Shown here piece after piece: positions 26,926 through 36,508 of a DNA stretch of 64,000 nucleotides. The notes under the pieces are model-generated. The model did not search any database and had not been told where the DNA came from. It worked only from the letters and a program-made list of their open reading frames with translations. The stretch is taken from positions 4,588,001-4,652,000 of the forward strand of contig NZ_CP046172.1 in assembly GCF_011801145.1 (NCBI RefSeq), written 5' to 3'. Origin of the DNA: Nocardia arthritidis (GTDB taxonomy: Bacteria > Actinomycetota > Actinomycetes > Mycobacteriales > Mycobacteriaceae). The position numbers and the translations under genes were made by a program. Within the stretch, counting starts at the first letter, position 1. Every line of letters starts with the position of its first letter.

Positions 26926-27542
26926 TGCGGCGCCGGGGCCGCCCGCCCGCCGCGGAATCGTCCGCGGCCGATACCCGGGAGCGGATCGTCGAAGCGGCGG
27001 TGGAGCTGTTCGCGGAGAAGGGATTCCACGGCACCGGCGTGGCCGAGATCGGCGAGCGGGCGGATGTGCAGCGCGGCGCGCTCTACTATCACATCGGGTC
27101 CAAGGAGGAGCTGCTCTGGCAGATCCTGCGGGATTACATCGAACGCATGCGTGCCGACGCCGAACGGATCGAGCGGACCGCGGAGGACCCGGTTACCAAG
27201 CTGCGCAAGCTGATTCACAGTCACGTCGGGCTCATCATCCGGTATCGGCGCGAGGTGGTCATCCAGTTGCGCGACGGCGGCGCGCTCACCGGTGCACGCG
27301 CCGCACAGCTGCAGGAACTGCGGGACGAGGTGCAGCGGTGCTGGCAGCGGGTGATCGACGCGGGCCACGCGGCCGGTCTGCTGCGCACCGGCGAACATGT
27401 GGTGACCAACAGCGTGCTCGGCATGCTCAACGCGGTTATCTACTGGTATCGCCCGCACGGCGGGCACACACCCGACGAGATCGCCGCGATACTCGCCGAC
27501 ACCGTACTCGACGGTGTCATCGCAACCCATACGAAAGGCTGA
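26922..27542 (+). CDS. TetR-family regulator within the SDR-ADH operon
   Basis: The 206-residue protein has a TetR domain at residues 17-65 (DTRERIVEAAVELFAEKGFHGTGVAEIGERADVQRGALYYHIGSKEELL). The C-terminal domain (about 85-200) is helical and resembles acyl-CoA-responsive regulators such as the KstR2/FadR type only in general form. Encoded inside the operon rather than divergent from it, it probably controls its own transcription from the palindrome upstream of the SDR gene. The acyl-CoA dehydrogenase starts two bases after its stop. Confidence 0.85.
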   Translation: MMRRRGRPPAAESSAADTRERIVEAAVELFAEKGFHGTGVAEIGERADVQRGALYYHIGSKEELLWQILRDYIERMRADAERIERTAEDPVTKLRKLIHSHVGLIIRYRREVVIQLRDGGALTGARAAQLQELRDEVQRCWQRVIDAGHAAGLLRTGEHVVTNSVLGMLNAVIYWYRPHGGHTPDEIAAILADTVLDGVIATHTKG

Positions 27543-27544
27543 TC

Positions 27545-28834
27545 ATGGCTTGGGATTTCGAAACCGACCCGGAATACCAGCGGAAGCTGGACTGGGCGGC
27601 GGAATTCGTGCGGACCGAGGTGGAACCGCTCGACCTGGTCTATCCGAATCCCTACGACCGCACCAACAAAGAGGCGATGGCGCTCATGCGCCCGCTCAAG
27701 GAACAGGTGAAGGAACAGGGGTTGTGGGCCTGCCACCTCGGCCCCGAACTCGGCGGGCCGGGATATGGTCAGCTGAAATTGGCGCTGCTGAACGAGGTGC
27801 TCGGCACCTCGGTGTGGGCGCCGTCGGTATTCGGTTGTCAGGCACCGGATTCCGGTAACGCGGAGATCCTGGCGCACTACGGCACGCCGGAACAGAAGGC
27901 CAAATATCTCCAACCGCTGCTGGATGGGGAGATCGGCTCCTGCTACGTGATGACCGAACCCACCGGCGGATCGGATCCGACGCTGTTCAAGGCCCGCGCG
28001 GTGCGCGACGGCGACCACTGGGTGATCAACGGCGAGAAGTGGTTCAACTCCAACGCCGAATTCGCGAGCTTCCACATCGTGATGGTGGTGACGAATCCGG
28101 ATGTCAGTCCGTACCAGGGCATGTCGATGTTCATCGTGCCCGCCGACACGCCGGGTCTGGAGATCGTGAAGAACTTCCACGTGCACGGTTTCAGCGAGCA
28201 CGAGGGGCATCTGCGGTTCACCGACGTCCGGGTGCCCGCGGATCATCTGCTCGGCGCGGAGGGGCAGGGCTTCATCGTGGCGCAGACCCGGCTCGGCGGC
28301 GGGCGCGTACATCACGCGATGCGCACGGTCGCGTTGGTGCGCAGGGCATTCGACATGATGTGCGAGCGCGCGGTGTCGCGGCCGATGCGCAAGGGCCCGC
28401 TGGCCGGACTGCAGATGACGCAGGAGCGCGTCGCCGACAGCTGGATCGAAATGGAGCAGTTCCGGTTGCTGGTGCTGCGCACCGCGTGGCGCATCGACAG
28501 GGAACAGGATTATCTGAAGGTGCGCAAGGATATTGCCGCCATCAAGGTGGCCATGCCGAAGGTGATGCACGATATCGCGCAGCGGGCACTGCATCTGCAC
28601 GGCGCGATCGGCGTCAGCCAGGATCTGCCGTTCGTCGACATGCTCAGCTATGCCGAGGTGATGGGCATCGCCGACGGGCCGACCGAGGTGCACAAGATCA
28701 CCCTCGCGAAGGAGGTTCTGAAGAATTACGCACCGGGAGATCCGGTGTACCCCAGCGGATATCGTCCCGCGCTACGGGAGCGAGCGCTGGAGTCGGTGGC
28801 CCGGCGGCTCGAACACGTCGTCGGGAATCTCTGA
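27545..28834 (+). CDS. Acyl-CoA dehydrogenase
   Basis: The 429-residue flavoprotein has the three-domain ACAD layout. The FAD-binding signature is SCYVMTEPTGGSDPT with WVINGEKWFNSNA, the helix FRLLVLRTAWRIDR follows, and the C-terminus has LHLHGAIGVS and GIADGPTEVHKITLAKEVL. The length fits the FadE class of long or modified acyl chains. It would introduce a 2,3 double bond into an acyl-CoA and pass electrons to ETF. It follows the TetR gene by two bases in the operon. Confidence 0.9.
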   Translation: MAWDFETDPEYQRKLDWAAEFVRTEVEPLDLVYPNPYDRTNKEAMALMRPLKEQVKEQGLWACHLGPELGGPGYGQLKLALLNEVLGTSVWAPSVFGCQAPDSGNAEILAHYGTPEQKAKYLQPLLDGEIGSCYVMTEPTGGSDPTLFKARAVRDGDHWVINGEKWFNSNAEFASFHIVMVVTNPDVSPYQGMSMFIVPADTPGLEIVKNFHVHGFSEHEGHLRFTDVRVPADHLLGAEGQGFIVAQTRLGGGRVHHAMRTVALVRRAFDMMCERAVSRPMRKGPLAGLQMTQERVADSWIEMEQFRLLVLRTAWRIDREQDYLKVRKDIAAIKVAMPKVMHDIAQRALHLHGAIGVSQDLPFVDMLSYAEVMGIADGPTEVHKITLAKEVLKNYAPGDPVYPSGYRPALRERALESVARRLEHVVGNL

Positions 28835-28896
28835 GACAATCGCCCGCTAAGGGGTGTCGTTGAACTGACGAGCGGTGGTAATCGTAGACCCCTGTT

Positions 28897-30024
28897 ATGA
28901 GCATTGTCGCCGATAGCTCCATAGACCGTATCGGGTTGGCCCGCCGCATAGCCGCCACCTTCCGCCGCGGCGTCGCCCAGCGCGACCGGTCCGGCGAAAT
29001 CTCCGTCGCCGCATTCGATCTACTACGGGCGACCGGGCTCACCGCGGCGCTGGTGCCCGCGGAATTCGGTGGCGGTGCGGCGACGCACCGGGAGATGGGC
29101 GCGATCCTGCGCGAAATCGGTGCGCATGATCCGTCGACGGCGGTCGCCTTCGCGCGGCACTGTCAGCTGGTGGCGACCCAGGTGTGGCGGCATCGGCACG
29201 GGTTGGACGCGCGTGCCCTGTTCGAGAAGGTGGTCGACGGCGCGATTCTGGTCGGCACCTACGCGGCGGACTGGGTGGAGTCGAACGGGCGCGCCGAGCG
29301 CGACGCGGGCGGATACCGGGTGAGCGCGCGCAAGGAGCGGGTCGGCGGTTGCGAGGTCGGTTCGATACTGGTCACCAGCATCCGGCACGGTGACGCGCCC
29401 GGCGGACCCGAGGTGCTGCACTGCTCGATTCCGCTCGGCTCGACCGGCATGCGAATCGAAAAGACCGGTGACGCGGTGGGTTTGCGGGCCAGCGGCGGGC
29501 ACACCGTGGTGCTCGACGAGGTCTACGTGCCGGATTCGGCGATCGAGTCGGCCCGCCCGGCAGGCGAGTGGCCCGCGCTGCTGAACGTCGTCGTCGGCTC
29601 GGGCACTCCGCTCGTGCTGTCGGCTTATCTCGGAATCGCCGACAGCGCAATCGATCTCGCGACCGCGCTGATCGCGGAGGAGTCCGCCGCGCACACCTTC
29701 CAGCTGGCGGGGGAGATGCTCAACGCGCACACCACCGCGGCCGACCTCATCGCCGCGATGTTCACCGACTCCGACGATCTGACCTTCGACGCGAGCGACG
29801 CGCACGCCGGCCGCACGCTGTCCCGCAAGACGGTCGCGGCCGACGCCCTGGTGAATACGGTCCGCCTCGCGATCGAGGCGACGGGCGGCACCGGTTATTC
29901 GCGCGGCTGCGATCTGGAGATGTGGTACCGCGATATGCACGGCTGTCTGTTCGACCCGCTGCCCCGCGCCGAACAGACCCGCTTCGCGGGCCGAACCCTC
30001 TTGGGCCACAGCCCAATCGGCTGA
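28897..30024 (+). CDS. Acyl-CoA dehydrogenase-family flavoprotein
   Basis: The 375-residue protein has the ACAD fold in the less conserved style of DszC/hydroxylase-like members. Visible are the N-terminal LLRATGLTAALVPAEFGGGAATHREM, the central VSARKERVGGCEVGSILVTS and the C-terminal AIEATGGTGYSRGCDLEMWYRDMHG helix region. The usual active-site Glu cannot be placed with confidence. It might be an acyl-CoA dehydrogenase subunit or a flavin-dependent monooxygenase. It follows the first dehydrogenase by 62 bp on the same strand. Confidence 0.78.
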   Translation: MSIVADSSIDRIGLARRIAATFRRGVAQRDRSGEISVAAFDLLRATGLTAALVPAEFGGGAATHREMGAILREIGAHDPSTAVAFARHCQLVATQVWRHRHGLDARALFEKVVDGAILVGTYAADWVESNGRAERDAGGYRVSARKERVGGCEVGSILVTSIRHGDAPGGPEVLHCSIPLGSTGMRIEKTGDAVGLRASGGHTVVLDEVYVPDSAIESARPAGEWPALLNVVVGSGTPLVLSAYLGIADSAIDLATALIAEESAAHTFQLAGEMLNAHTTAADLIAAMFTDSDDLTFDASDAHAGRTLSRKTVAADALVNTVRLAIEATGGTGYSRGCDLEMWYRDMHGCLFDPLPRAEQTRFAGRTLLGHSPIG

Positions 30025-30091
30025 GATTTCCGCGGAGGGATGGCATGGGCACGCCGCGATGGTTCATCGTGGCCGACTTCGGCTGACCGGG

Positions 30092-30124
30092 CGGGCCCAC
30101 CCGAACGAATTTCGGGCGGGCCCG
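30092..30124. terminator. Hairpin between convergent ACAD and SDR genes
   Basis: CGGGCCCACCCGAA at 30092-30105 pairs with TTCGGGCGGGCCCG at 30111-30124 with one mismatch, around a 5-base loop. Its position between two convergent stop codons makes it a likely bidirectional terminator. Confidence 0.7.
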
Positions 30125-30131
30125 GGCGAGG

Positions 30132-30887
30132 TCAGGCGGCGAGGCGGCCGCCGTCCATGGTGATGATTTCGCCGGTGATCCAGGAGCTGGCGGGTTCGGC
30201 CAGACGGGTGATCCAGGGGACGACGTCGTCGACCTCGCCGATCCGGCCCGCGGGCACTCGGTCGGCGTATGTGGTTCGGAACGTGTCGATTTCGGTGTTC
30301 GCCAGCCCGCCGATGGCCAGGATGGAGGTGCGGACGTTGCCGGGGGCCACGCCGTTCACCCGAATTCCCTTGGGGCCCAGTTCGACCGCCCAGCTGCGGA
30401 TGAGGCTGTCGACCGCCGCCTTGGTCGCCGAGTACACCGAGGCCCCCGGTCCGGCGAGTCGCGCCGAAATACTGGACACCACAACGATATTGCCGCCCGG
30501 CGAGCGCAACAGCGGCAGCAGGCGCGCGGTGAGCAGGGTCGGTCCGACGACGTTGATCTCGAATTGTCGCCGCACCTCCGCCGGATCGAGTGCGTCCAGC
30601 GGGGTGGGGGCCCAAACACCGGCATTGTGCACGAGCACATCGAGCCGACCGCGCTCCCGCACGGCCTCCGCGATCGCCTCGGCGCCCTCCTCGGTGGCGA
30701 CATCGGCGACCACCGCCGTGATGGCCGGATGTTCGGCCGCGACCTCGGCCAGCGGTTCCGGCCGCCGCCCGGTGACGAGCACCGAGGCCGCACCCTGTTC
30801 GGCGAAGGCGAGCGCGGCCGCCCGCCCGATCCCGGTGCCTCCGCCGGTGACGACCACATTCTGATCGGCAAAAGTCTTCTCGCCCAA
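30132..30887 (-). CDS. Short-chain dehydrogenase/reductase (SDR)
   Basis: The 251-residue enzyme has TGGGTGIG in the cofactor loop, HNAG, an active-site Ser (VSSISARLAG) and Y-x-x-x-K in YSATK. The C-terminal WITGEIITMDGGRLAA is typical of FabG-like oxidoreductases. The start is TTG at 30887 with AGGAGAGGGA upstream at good spacing. It is convergent with the ACAD operon and has its own promoter, so it need not belong to that pathway. Confidence 0.85.
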   Translation of the reverse strand: MGEKTFADQNVVVTGGGTGIGRAAALAFAEQGAASVLVTGRRPEPLAEVAAEHPAITAVVADVATEEGAEAIAEAVRERGRLDVLVHNAGVWAPTPLDALDPAEVRRQFEINVVGPTLLTARLLPLLRSPGGNIVVVSSISARLAGPGASVYSATKAAVDSLIRSWAVELGPKGIRVNGVAPGNVRTSILAIGGLANTEIDTFRTTYADRVPAGRIGEVDDVVPWITRLAEPASSWITGEIITMDGGRLAA

Positions 30888-30961
30888 CGGTCCCTCTCCT
30901 GGTTCGATGTAAGTCGTACCTCCTGGGCAACTCGGCCGCCTTCGCGAGTATTCCTGGCCGT

Positions 30962-31594
30962 TCAGGGGAGGGGGTGGCCGCCGAGCTGATTCAGCAGCAC
31001 GCCGATGACGCCCACCTCCTGCCCCTGCTGCTGGATCATCGATCGGGCGAGTTCCTTGACCGGTCCGGAGCTCAGCAGACCGTCCACCGCCTGGGCCATC
31101 GCGATACCGCCCTGATGGTGGCGCAGCATCAATTGCAGGAACAGCACGTCGGCATCGTGCCCGCGGGCGGCGGCGAGCGCGTCGAGTTCGGCGTTGGTCG
31201 CCATACCCGGCATGGTCCGCGGCGCGGCCGAATGCTGGTGTGCCGCAGGGTTATCCATCGGCATCCAGGCCATCGGATGCGGTGAGTCGGGTGCGGCGTT
31301 CGCCAGACGCAGCCAGCCGAGCATGGTGCCGAGCTCCAGCCGCTGCGTCTGGTCCAGCTGTGCCGCCAGCCGCCGCACCGCGGGCCCCGCGCTCGGATCC
31401 AGTCGCTGCACCATGATCAGCGCCTGTTCGTGATGGGCGGTCATATCCTGGGAGAAGCCGATCTCCGCCGGGTTCAGCACCGAGGCGACCGTCTGGTTCT
31501 CGGGTATCACGAGCGGCCGCAACGCCGCACCGAGCACCAGCAGGATGAGGGCGAGCGCGCTGTAGGCGGCGGGGCGAATCCAGTTGCGCATCAT
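30962..31594 (-). CDS. DUF305-domain exported protein
   Basis: The 210-residue protein has an N-terminal membrane segment (AAYSALALILLVLGAAL) and two DUF305 halves. The first is FSQDMTAHHEQALIMVQRL and the second LFLQLMLRHHQGGIAMAQ, with paired His and Met residues and a Met/His-rich linker (MAWMPMDN). DUF305 is a ferritin-like helical fold with proposed copper or metal binding. Its start overlaps the LVIVD gene stop (TGATG), so the two form a coupled pair. The protein is probably anchored outside the membrane. Confidence 0.85.
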   Translation of the reverse strand: MMRNWIRPAAYSALALILLVLGAALRPLVIPENQTVASVLNPAEIGFSQDMTAHHEQALIMVQRLDPSAGPAVRRLAAQLDQTQRLELGTMLGWLRLANAAPDSPHPMAWMPMDNPAAHQHSAAPRTMPGMATNAELDALAAARGHDADVLFLQLMLRHHQGGIAMAQAVDGLLSSGPVKELARSMIQQQGQEVGVIGVLLNQLGGHPLP

Positions 31595-33168
31595 CAGGAT
31601 CCGACGATCGACTGCTGATCGGCCGGCGGGGTGTACACGTCGTTGTCCAACTGCAACACCATGAATCCGTTGTCCGAGCACGCCACGTACAGCTGGTCGC
31701 CGCGCCACTCCGGCGGCGAGAAGCACCAGTCGGTGGACACATCGCCGAAGGCGAGGCGCCCGGTGCGCGGGGTCAGCGCGTCGTACGGGTTGAATTTGCC
31801 CTCCAGCACCGCGCGCACCGCGGCGGGCGCGCTCATCACCGGCACCCCGATGATGGAGGCGAGCGCGTGCGGTGAATTCCACAGGCTCAGGTTCTGGCCG
31901 GTCCGCGCCGGTGGGTTGAAGTAGGCGATCTCGTGGATGTTCCCGGGGTCACGCACATCGAAAACCCTTATGCCGGAAGAGATCCAACCGCAGGCGAGCG
32001 CGGTGGGGTTGTCCTGCCGGTCGGCCGCGCAGTAGTGCGATTCGTAGGCGAAGGCCGAGCCGCCCATCGAGGAGCCGATGTTCTTGTCGAGATTCTGCGG
32101 CAGGTTGATCTCCAGCTTGATCTTGGCCGCCACCTTCGGGTTGGTGTCGTCGGAGATATCGATGAGTTTCACGCCGCCGGAGCCGCCCTCGTCGACGGTG
32201 TAGAGATACGGCTTGCCGTCATAGGTCACCGGGACGCTGTGCTGGGTAGCCCAGCCGTCGGTCCAGAACACCCGGCCCAGGTGTGTCACTTGGGGATTCG
32301 GATCGCGCCGCTGCACCGCGCTGATATCGAGCACGGTGAAACCGCCGAGCGCGGAGATGTACATCCGGTTGCCGTCCGCGCTGATGCCGAAGCCGTGTGC
32401 CTCGATGCCGGTGAGCCCCTGCCACACCACATGCGGGTTCGCCGGATCGGAAAGGTCTACGGCACTGACGAATCCGGGCGCGATGCCCGAGGCCCAATAG
32501 GTGTTGCCGTCGGGGGAGAAGCCGCCCTCGTGCGTGGTGATCGGCAGTGGCATCAGCAGATTCGTGCCCGGCCCCTGGTTCAGCAGGCGCGGATGCGCGC
32601 AGTCGGAGATATCGTAGACGGATAGGTAGCCGACGCCTTCGGCGACCGGAACGCCGGTGCCCACCAACAGTTTTCGCTTGGCGTTGACCTTCAGGCTCTC
32701 CCAGGTGCCCGCCATCATGGCCGGTTCGGTGAGGTTCGCCGTCGGGCGCGGGTTGGCCGGATCGGATACGTCGAGCACCTGCACGCCGCGTCCCTCGCTG
32801 AGCAGATCGCCCGGGAAGAACGAACCCATATACGCACAGTGCTCGAAGCTGGTGGAGGTGATGCCCGCACCGCGTCCCGGAAAATTGCCGACCATCGACA
32901 TATTGCAGCGGTAACCCTGCGTGCTGCGGCCACTGTCCCGGTCGGCCGCCGGAACATCGCCCTGCAGACCGGGTTCCGGCATCGATCCCGGCCCGCAGTC
33001 GGCACGCGGCACGGCCGTGCGGCCGACATCGAGAAATTGCTGCACCTGCGTGGCGATATCGGATTGCAGATCCGCGTTGGCGCTGCTCGGCAGCATCATC
33101 ACGGCCAGCACGCCGATGGCTAGCAGTGCCAATGGTTTAGCGCGGCGCCCGCGCACGACCGACCTCAT
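31594..33168 (-). CDS. LVIVD-repeat beta-propeller secreted protein
   Basis: The protein of about 524 residues has a signal peptide ending near PSSANA. Repeated LVIVD-type blades follow, with recurring VxDVSDPANPRP, VDLSDPANPHVV, LIDISDDTNPKV and VFDVRDPGNIHE strands. Such repeats build a beta-propeller that binds proteins or metals outside the cell. It is translationally coupled to the DUF305 protein. The start is uncertain: I take the ATG at 33168, while a TTG at 33183 adds five residues. The substrate or partner is unknown. Confidence 0.8.
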   Translation of the reverse strand: MRSVVRGRRAKPLALLAIGVLAVMMLPSSANADLQSDIATQVQQFLDVGRTAVPRADCGPGSMPEPGLQGDVPAADRDSGRSTQGYRCNMSMVGNFPGRGAGITSTSFEHCAYMGSFFPGDLLSEGRGVQVLDVSDPANPRPTANLTEPAMMAGTWESLKVNAKRKLLVGTGVPVAEGVGYLSVYDISDCAHPRLLNQGPGTNLLMPLPITTHEGGFSPDGNTYWASGIAPGFVSAVDLSDPANPHVVWQGLTGIEAHGFGISADGNRMYISALGGFTVLDISAVQRRDPNPQVTHLGRVFWTDGWATQHSVPVTYDGKPYLYTVDEGGSGGVKLIDISDDTNPKVAAKIKLEINLPQNLDKNIGSSMGGSAFAYESHYCAADRQDNPTALACGWISSGIRVFDVRDPGNIHEIAYFNPPARTGQNLSLWNSPHALASIIGVPVMSAPAAVRAVLEGKFNPYDALTPRTGRLAFGDVSTDWCFSPPEWRGDQLYVACSDNGFMVLQLDNDVYTPPADQQSIVGS

Positions 33169-33193
33169 CGTCGTTGCCCCCAACCTTCTTTAC

Positions 33194-33231
33194 TCAGTCA
33201 GGGCCGACTGGGACAGCCCCGAACTGACTGA
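33194..33231. promoter_or_regulatory. Inverted repeat upstream of the LVIVD-DUF305 operon
   Basis: TCAGTCAG at 33194-33201 and CTGACTGA at 33224-33231 are perfect reverse complements 22 bases apart. They lie in the 5' region of the LVIVD gene, where an operator or leader hairpin could act. Confidence 0.4.
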
Positions 33232-33275
33232 ATAGTAGTAACAGCCGGTAACTTACGCGGGGGTTTCGGCCGAAT

Positions 33276-34420
33276 TCATTTGTTCGCCGAGATTTCCGGG
33301 AACGGTGAGGTGGGTGCGTCCAACAGCGGTACGGACCGATTGCGCAGGTAGCGATCGAACATGGCGGTCACGTAGGTGCGAATCACGGTGTGCGCGCGAT
33401 CCGCCGGGATGGTGCCGAGCAGACCGGAAAGCAGCGGTGCTTCGGCGACTTGTCTGGGCAGATATCCGAGGTCGGAGAACGACCAGTGCCCGGCGCCGGC
33501 CAGCACGAGCTCGCGGGTCCAGCCGACGCGGCCCGCGCACATGCGATCCACGGTGCGGCGGCGGATATCCGGGTCGGCCCAGCTGCCGAAGATGAACAGC
33601 ATCGGCCGGCGCGGCTCGGCCACGAGACCGGCGGCCAGATCCGACGGATCGGCGTAGCCGTCGAGATCGACACCGGCCCGGATTCGCGGATCGGCGAACA
33701 CCGCCATGGTGCCGCCGAGCGAATGTCCGTACATGCCAACGTTTGTCAGGTCGAGCGCCGGACCCATGGGTAGTTCGGGGTCGCTGCCCCGCGCGAATGC
33801 CGTCAGCTTGTCGAGCACGAATCGAATATCTGCGGCCCGGGCCTGCGAGGACATCCGCATGATGTCTCCGACAGGATTGGTCAGGTTGCGGGAGTCGTAC
33901 AGTTCGACGTGCCCGTCGGGAAATACGGTGCCCGGGAACGCGCCATGGGTATCGGTGATCGACACAACGGCATAGCCGCTGTCGGCCAGATCCTCGGCCA
34001 GCGAGGTGCCCGCCTGGGCCGGAAAGCTCGCGGCGGGCGAGTACAGCAGCACCGGCAGCGTTGCGGGGCGGCGTGCACCGGGGCGCCGACGTGCGCGCGG
34101 GCCGCCAGGACGGTGCTCGGCAGGCCCGGCAGAATGTGATCGGCCAGCGGATAGGACTCGGCATGCGTGGCCGGATAGTGGATCGTGACAACGAGTTCAC
34201 GCGGTGTCGACGGCTGCCAGGGATCGGCGCGATCCGCATCGATCAGATGAAGTGTCGTGACACCGACCTGCAGCACCGGCGGCGCCGAAATCGGCTCGGC
34301 CGCAGCCGATCCGAACGGGCACATCGCCATCAGCGATACCGCTGCCACCCCGATGACCTTGCCCTTGCCCAACACTCGGCGACGGTGCCGAGGCATTCGA
34401 GTAAACACACACGCCCCCAT
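33276..34420 (-). pseudogene. Secreted alpha/beta-hydrolase (lipase/chlorophyllase-like), frameshifted as sequenced
   Basis: The N-terminal frame (from the ATG at 34420) holds a signal peptide (VIGVAAVSLMAMCPFGSAAAEP) and the start of an alpha/beta-hydrolase. The continuation, LPVLLYSPAASFPAQAGTSLAEDLADSGYAVVSI with the nucleophile elbow GMYGHSLGG and AGHWSFSD, lies in another frame to 33276. Adding one C to the C-run whose plus-strand G4 is at 34065-34068 joins them as ...AAPATLPVLLYSP, which reads naturally. The gene is probably an intact secreted lipase or PAF-acetylhydrolase-like enzyme broken by one missing base. It may instead be truly inactivated. Confidence 0.75.
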
Positions 34421-34516
34421 AGAGATCCAACGACAGCAGCCTAATGGACGCTGTCGACGAAGTCGTCCGCAGACCCGCGCATTGCCGCAGCGTTGGCGGA
34501 GGTACGCCTAACCTGG

Positions 34517-36397
34517 CTACGCGGTCGCGAGGTAAGTGAGGTGGCAGGGGTGGTCGGGATCGATGAGGATCGACTGGCCGCTGATCCTGCGGCGCAGCGC
34601 GGGTCCGAACATGTGGCGGGGGAAGCTGTTTCGGCTCACGGCGACGCGCAGGCGATGACCGGTGCGGATGACCGCCTCGGTGACGTTGATGTCGATATCG
34701 ATGTCGAATGGTTCGCCGGGCCGGACGGGTAGCACCGATTCGGCGGTGCACGGATGTTCGGCGACGAGCAGATGTTCGCCGGAACGAATGCACGCGGACT
34801 CGTCGACGGCGCGCAGCGAGGACAGCAGCGCGCCGCGGGTGATCGCGGCCGAGACGCCGTCGGGGGCGACGTCGGTGACGACGACGGACCAAAAGGCATC
34901 GCACCCATCGACTTCCGCGCGCAGACGCAGATTCATCGGTCCGGAGACGACCGTGTCGGCGTCGAACGGCGGTGTGGTGAAGGTGGCGGCGGCCACCTCC
35001 GCCCGGCGGTCGTCGGATCCGAAGCGTTTGCCGAACAGGGTGGCGATCCCCATCGTGAGGATCGCGGTGTTGTTGGACGCGATCGCCGCCCGCCGGGTCG
35101 GTAGCGGTATCCGCTCGTGCGTGTTCGGCGGTTCGGTGCGCAGTGCGCCGTCGCGGCCGGAATGTGGTGCGGAACCGCTGGTTTCGGCAGTCAGGTACAG
35201 GCGGCGCGGCTGCGCGAGCGGGTCGGGATAGCGGTCGCGGGAGATCCAGCCGTCGCCGAGCCTGCGCAGGGTGATCGGGCCGTAGCGGTCGATGCCGTTC
35301 CGAATTCCTTTGAGCCAGCGGTCGAACCACGCGCATTGCAGTTCGTCGAGCCGCTGCGGGCCGCCGGGTACGCCGAATCCGGACCCCGGCGTCAGGTGGT
35401 AACTGTCGTCCACCACAACCTGTTTGGCGCCGGGCGCGGTGGCGATGCGGTCGTACATCCGGAAATTGGATCTGTTGTAGACGTCGTGCCAGCCGCCGTG
35501 GATCCAGGTCGGAACGGTGATATCGGTGAAGCGCGCCAACCGCCGATCCCATGCCTGGTTCAAGAATCCGTCGGGATGGTTCTCGATCAGCGCGATATCG
35601 ATGGCGCGGCGCGCCCAGCTGGCAGGATCCGACAGCCGGTCGCGCAGATACCGCCGCAACATGCCGGTGCGGATCAGACCGCCGAGGGAGGGAATCCACT
35701 TGGCCGCGTTGATCGCGGCGATCCAGACGATCATGCCCGGGGTCGGTACGCCGCCGGTGAGGCCGAGCTCCCGGATCGGGTTCTCACCCGCCTCGATGGC
35801 GAACACCGCTTCGAGCCCGTCCGGTCGCAGGCCCGCGGTGATCAGCGCGGCGATCGCGTCGTAGGAGATGCCGGTGAGCCCGAGTTTGCCGTCGCACCAA
35901 GGTTGTTCGCGAATCCACCCGAGTACCTCCAGATAGTCCCGCTGTTCGGTCTCGCTGAAGAAATCCCATGTCCCTGTGGAGGTTCCGGTGCCCCGCACAT
36001 CGACCATGACGTAGGCGTAACCGCGCTTTACCAGCGTCGGGTTGACGCCGAGTGATTCGAGTGCGCCGCCGGCCAGCGCGTGGAGCGTATCGCGTCCGGT
36101 GAAGGTGCGCCGGTCCGACGCACCGACCCACTGTCCGACCAGCCGCGCCAACCGATACGGGATCCGCCGGTGAAACATCTTGTTGTACGGGGTGAAATTG
36201 ACCACCGCCGGCAGCGCCGTCGCCGTCGGCCCGCTGCGATCGCCCGGCCGGAAGACATCCGCCGAAAGCACCACCCCGTCACGCATCCGAATCGGCAGAT
36301 CGGACATCCGGTGCATGCGCTCGTAACGCTGCGGCCCGATATCGAAACGGGCATCGGCGGACAGCGAGCCGGCGGAAGTTGGCATCGGAACGGTCAT
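34517..36397 (-). CDS. CocE/NonD-family (X-Pro dipeptidyl-peptidase-like) hydrolase
   Basis: The 626-residue protein has the S15/CocE layout. The alpha/beta-hydrolase domain has the strand YVMVDVRGTGTSTGTWDFF, the nucleophile in LGLTGISYDAIAAL, a later acid and the His in DDSYHLTPG. The C-terminal jelly-roll (galactose-binding-like) domain runs from about residue 400 (RRLYLTAE...) to RHMFGPALRRR. Relatives cleave acyl esters or X-Pro peptides. No signal peptide is evident, so it is probably cytoplasmic. The substrate is unknown. Confidence 0.85.
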   Translation of the reverse strand: MTVPMPTSAGSLSADARFDIGPQRYERMHRMSDLPIRMRDGVVLSADVFRPGDRSGPTATALPAVVNFTPYNKMFHRRIPYRLARLVGQWVGASDRRTFTGRDTLHALAGGALESLGVNPTLVKRGYAYVMVDVRGTGTSTGTWDFFSETEQRDYLEVLGWIREQPWCDGKLGLTGISYDAIAALITAGLRPDGLEAVFAIEAGENPIRELGLTGGVPTPGMIVWIAAINAAKWIPSLGGLIRTGMLRRYLRDRLSDPASWARRAIDIALIENHPDGFLNQAWDRRLARFTDITVPTWIHGGWHDVYNRSNFRMYDRIATAPGAKQVVVDDSYHLTPGSGFGVPGGPQRLDELQCAWFDRWLKGIRNGIDRYGPITLRRLGDGWISRDRYPDPLAQPRRLYLTAETSGSAPHSGRDGALRTEPPNTHERIPLPTRRAAIASNNTAILTMGIATLFGKRFGSDDRRAEVAAATFTTPPFDADTVVSGPMNLRLRAEVDGCDAFWSVVVTDVAPDGVSAAITRGALLSSLRAVDESACIRSGEHLLVAEHPCTAESVLPVRPGEPFDIDIDINVTEAVIRTGHRLRVAVSRNSFPRHMFGPALRRRISGQSILIDPDHPCHLTYLATA

Positions 36398-36508
36398 CGA
36401 GGACCTCGCTTCGAACGAAATACCAAATCGTCTCAGACGGTACGGCTTTCACCGGCGCTGTGTCCACCCAAGATGCCGGGCGAACGCGCGGTGACTCCAT
36501 TCACACCG

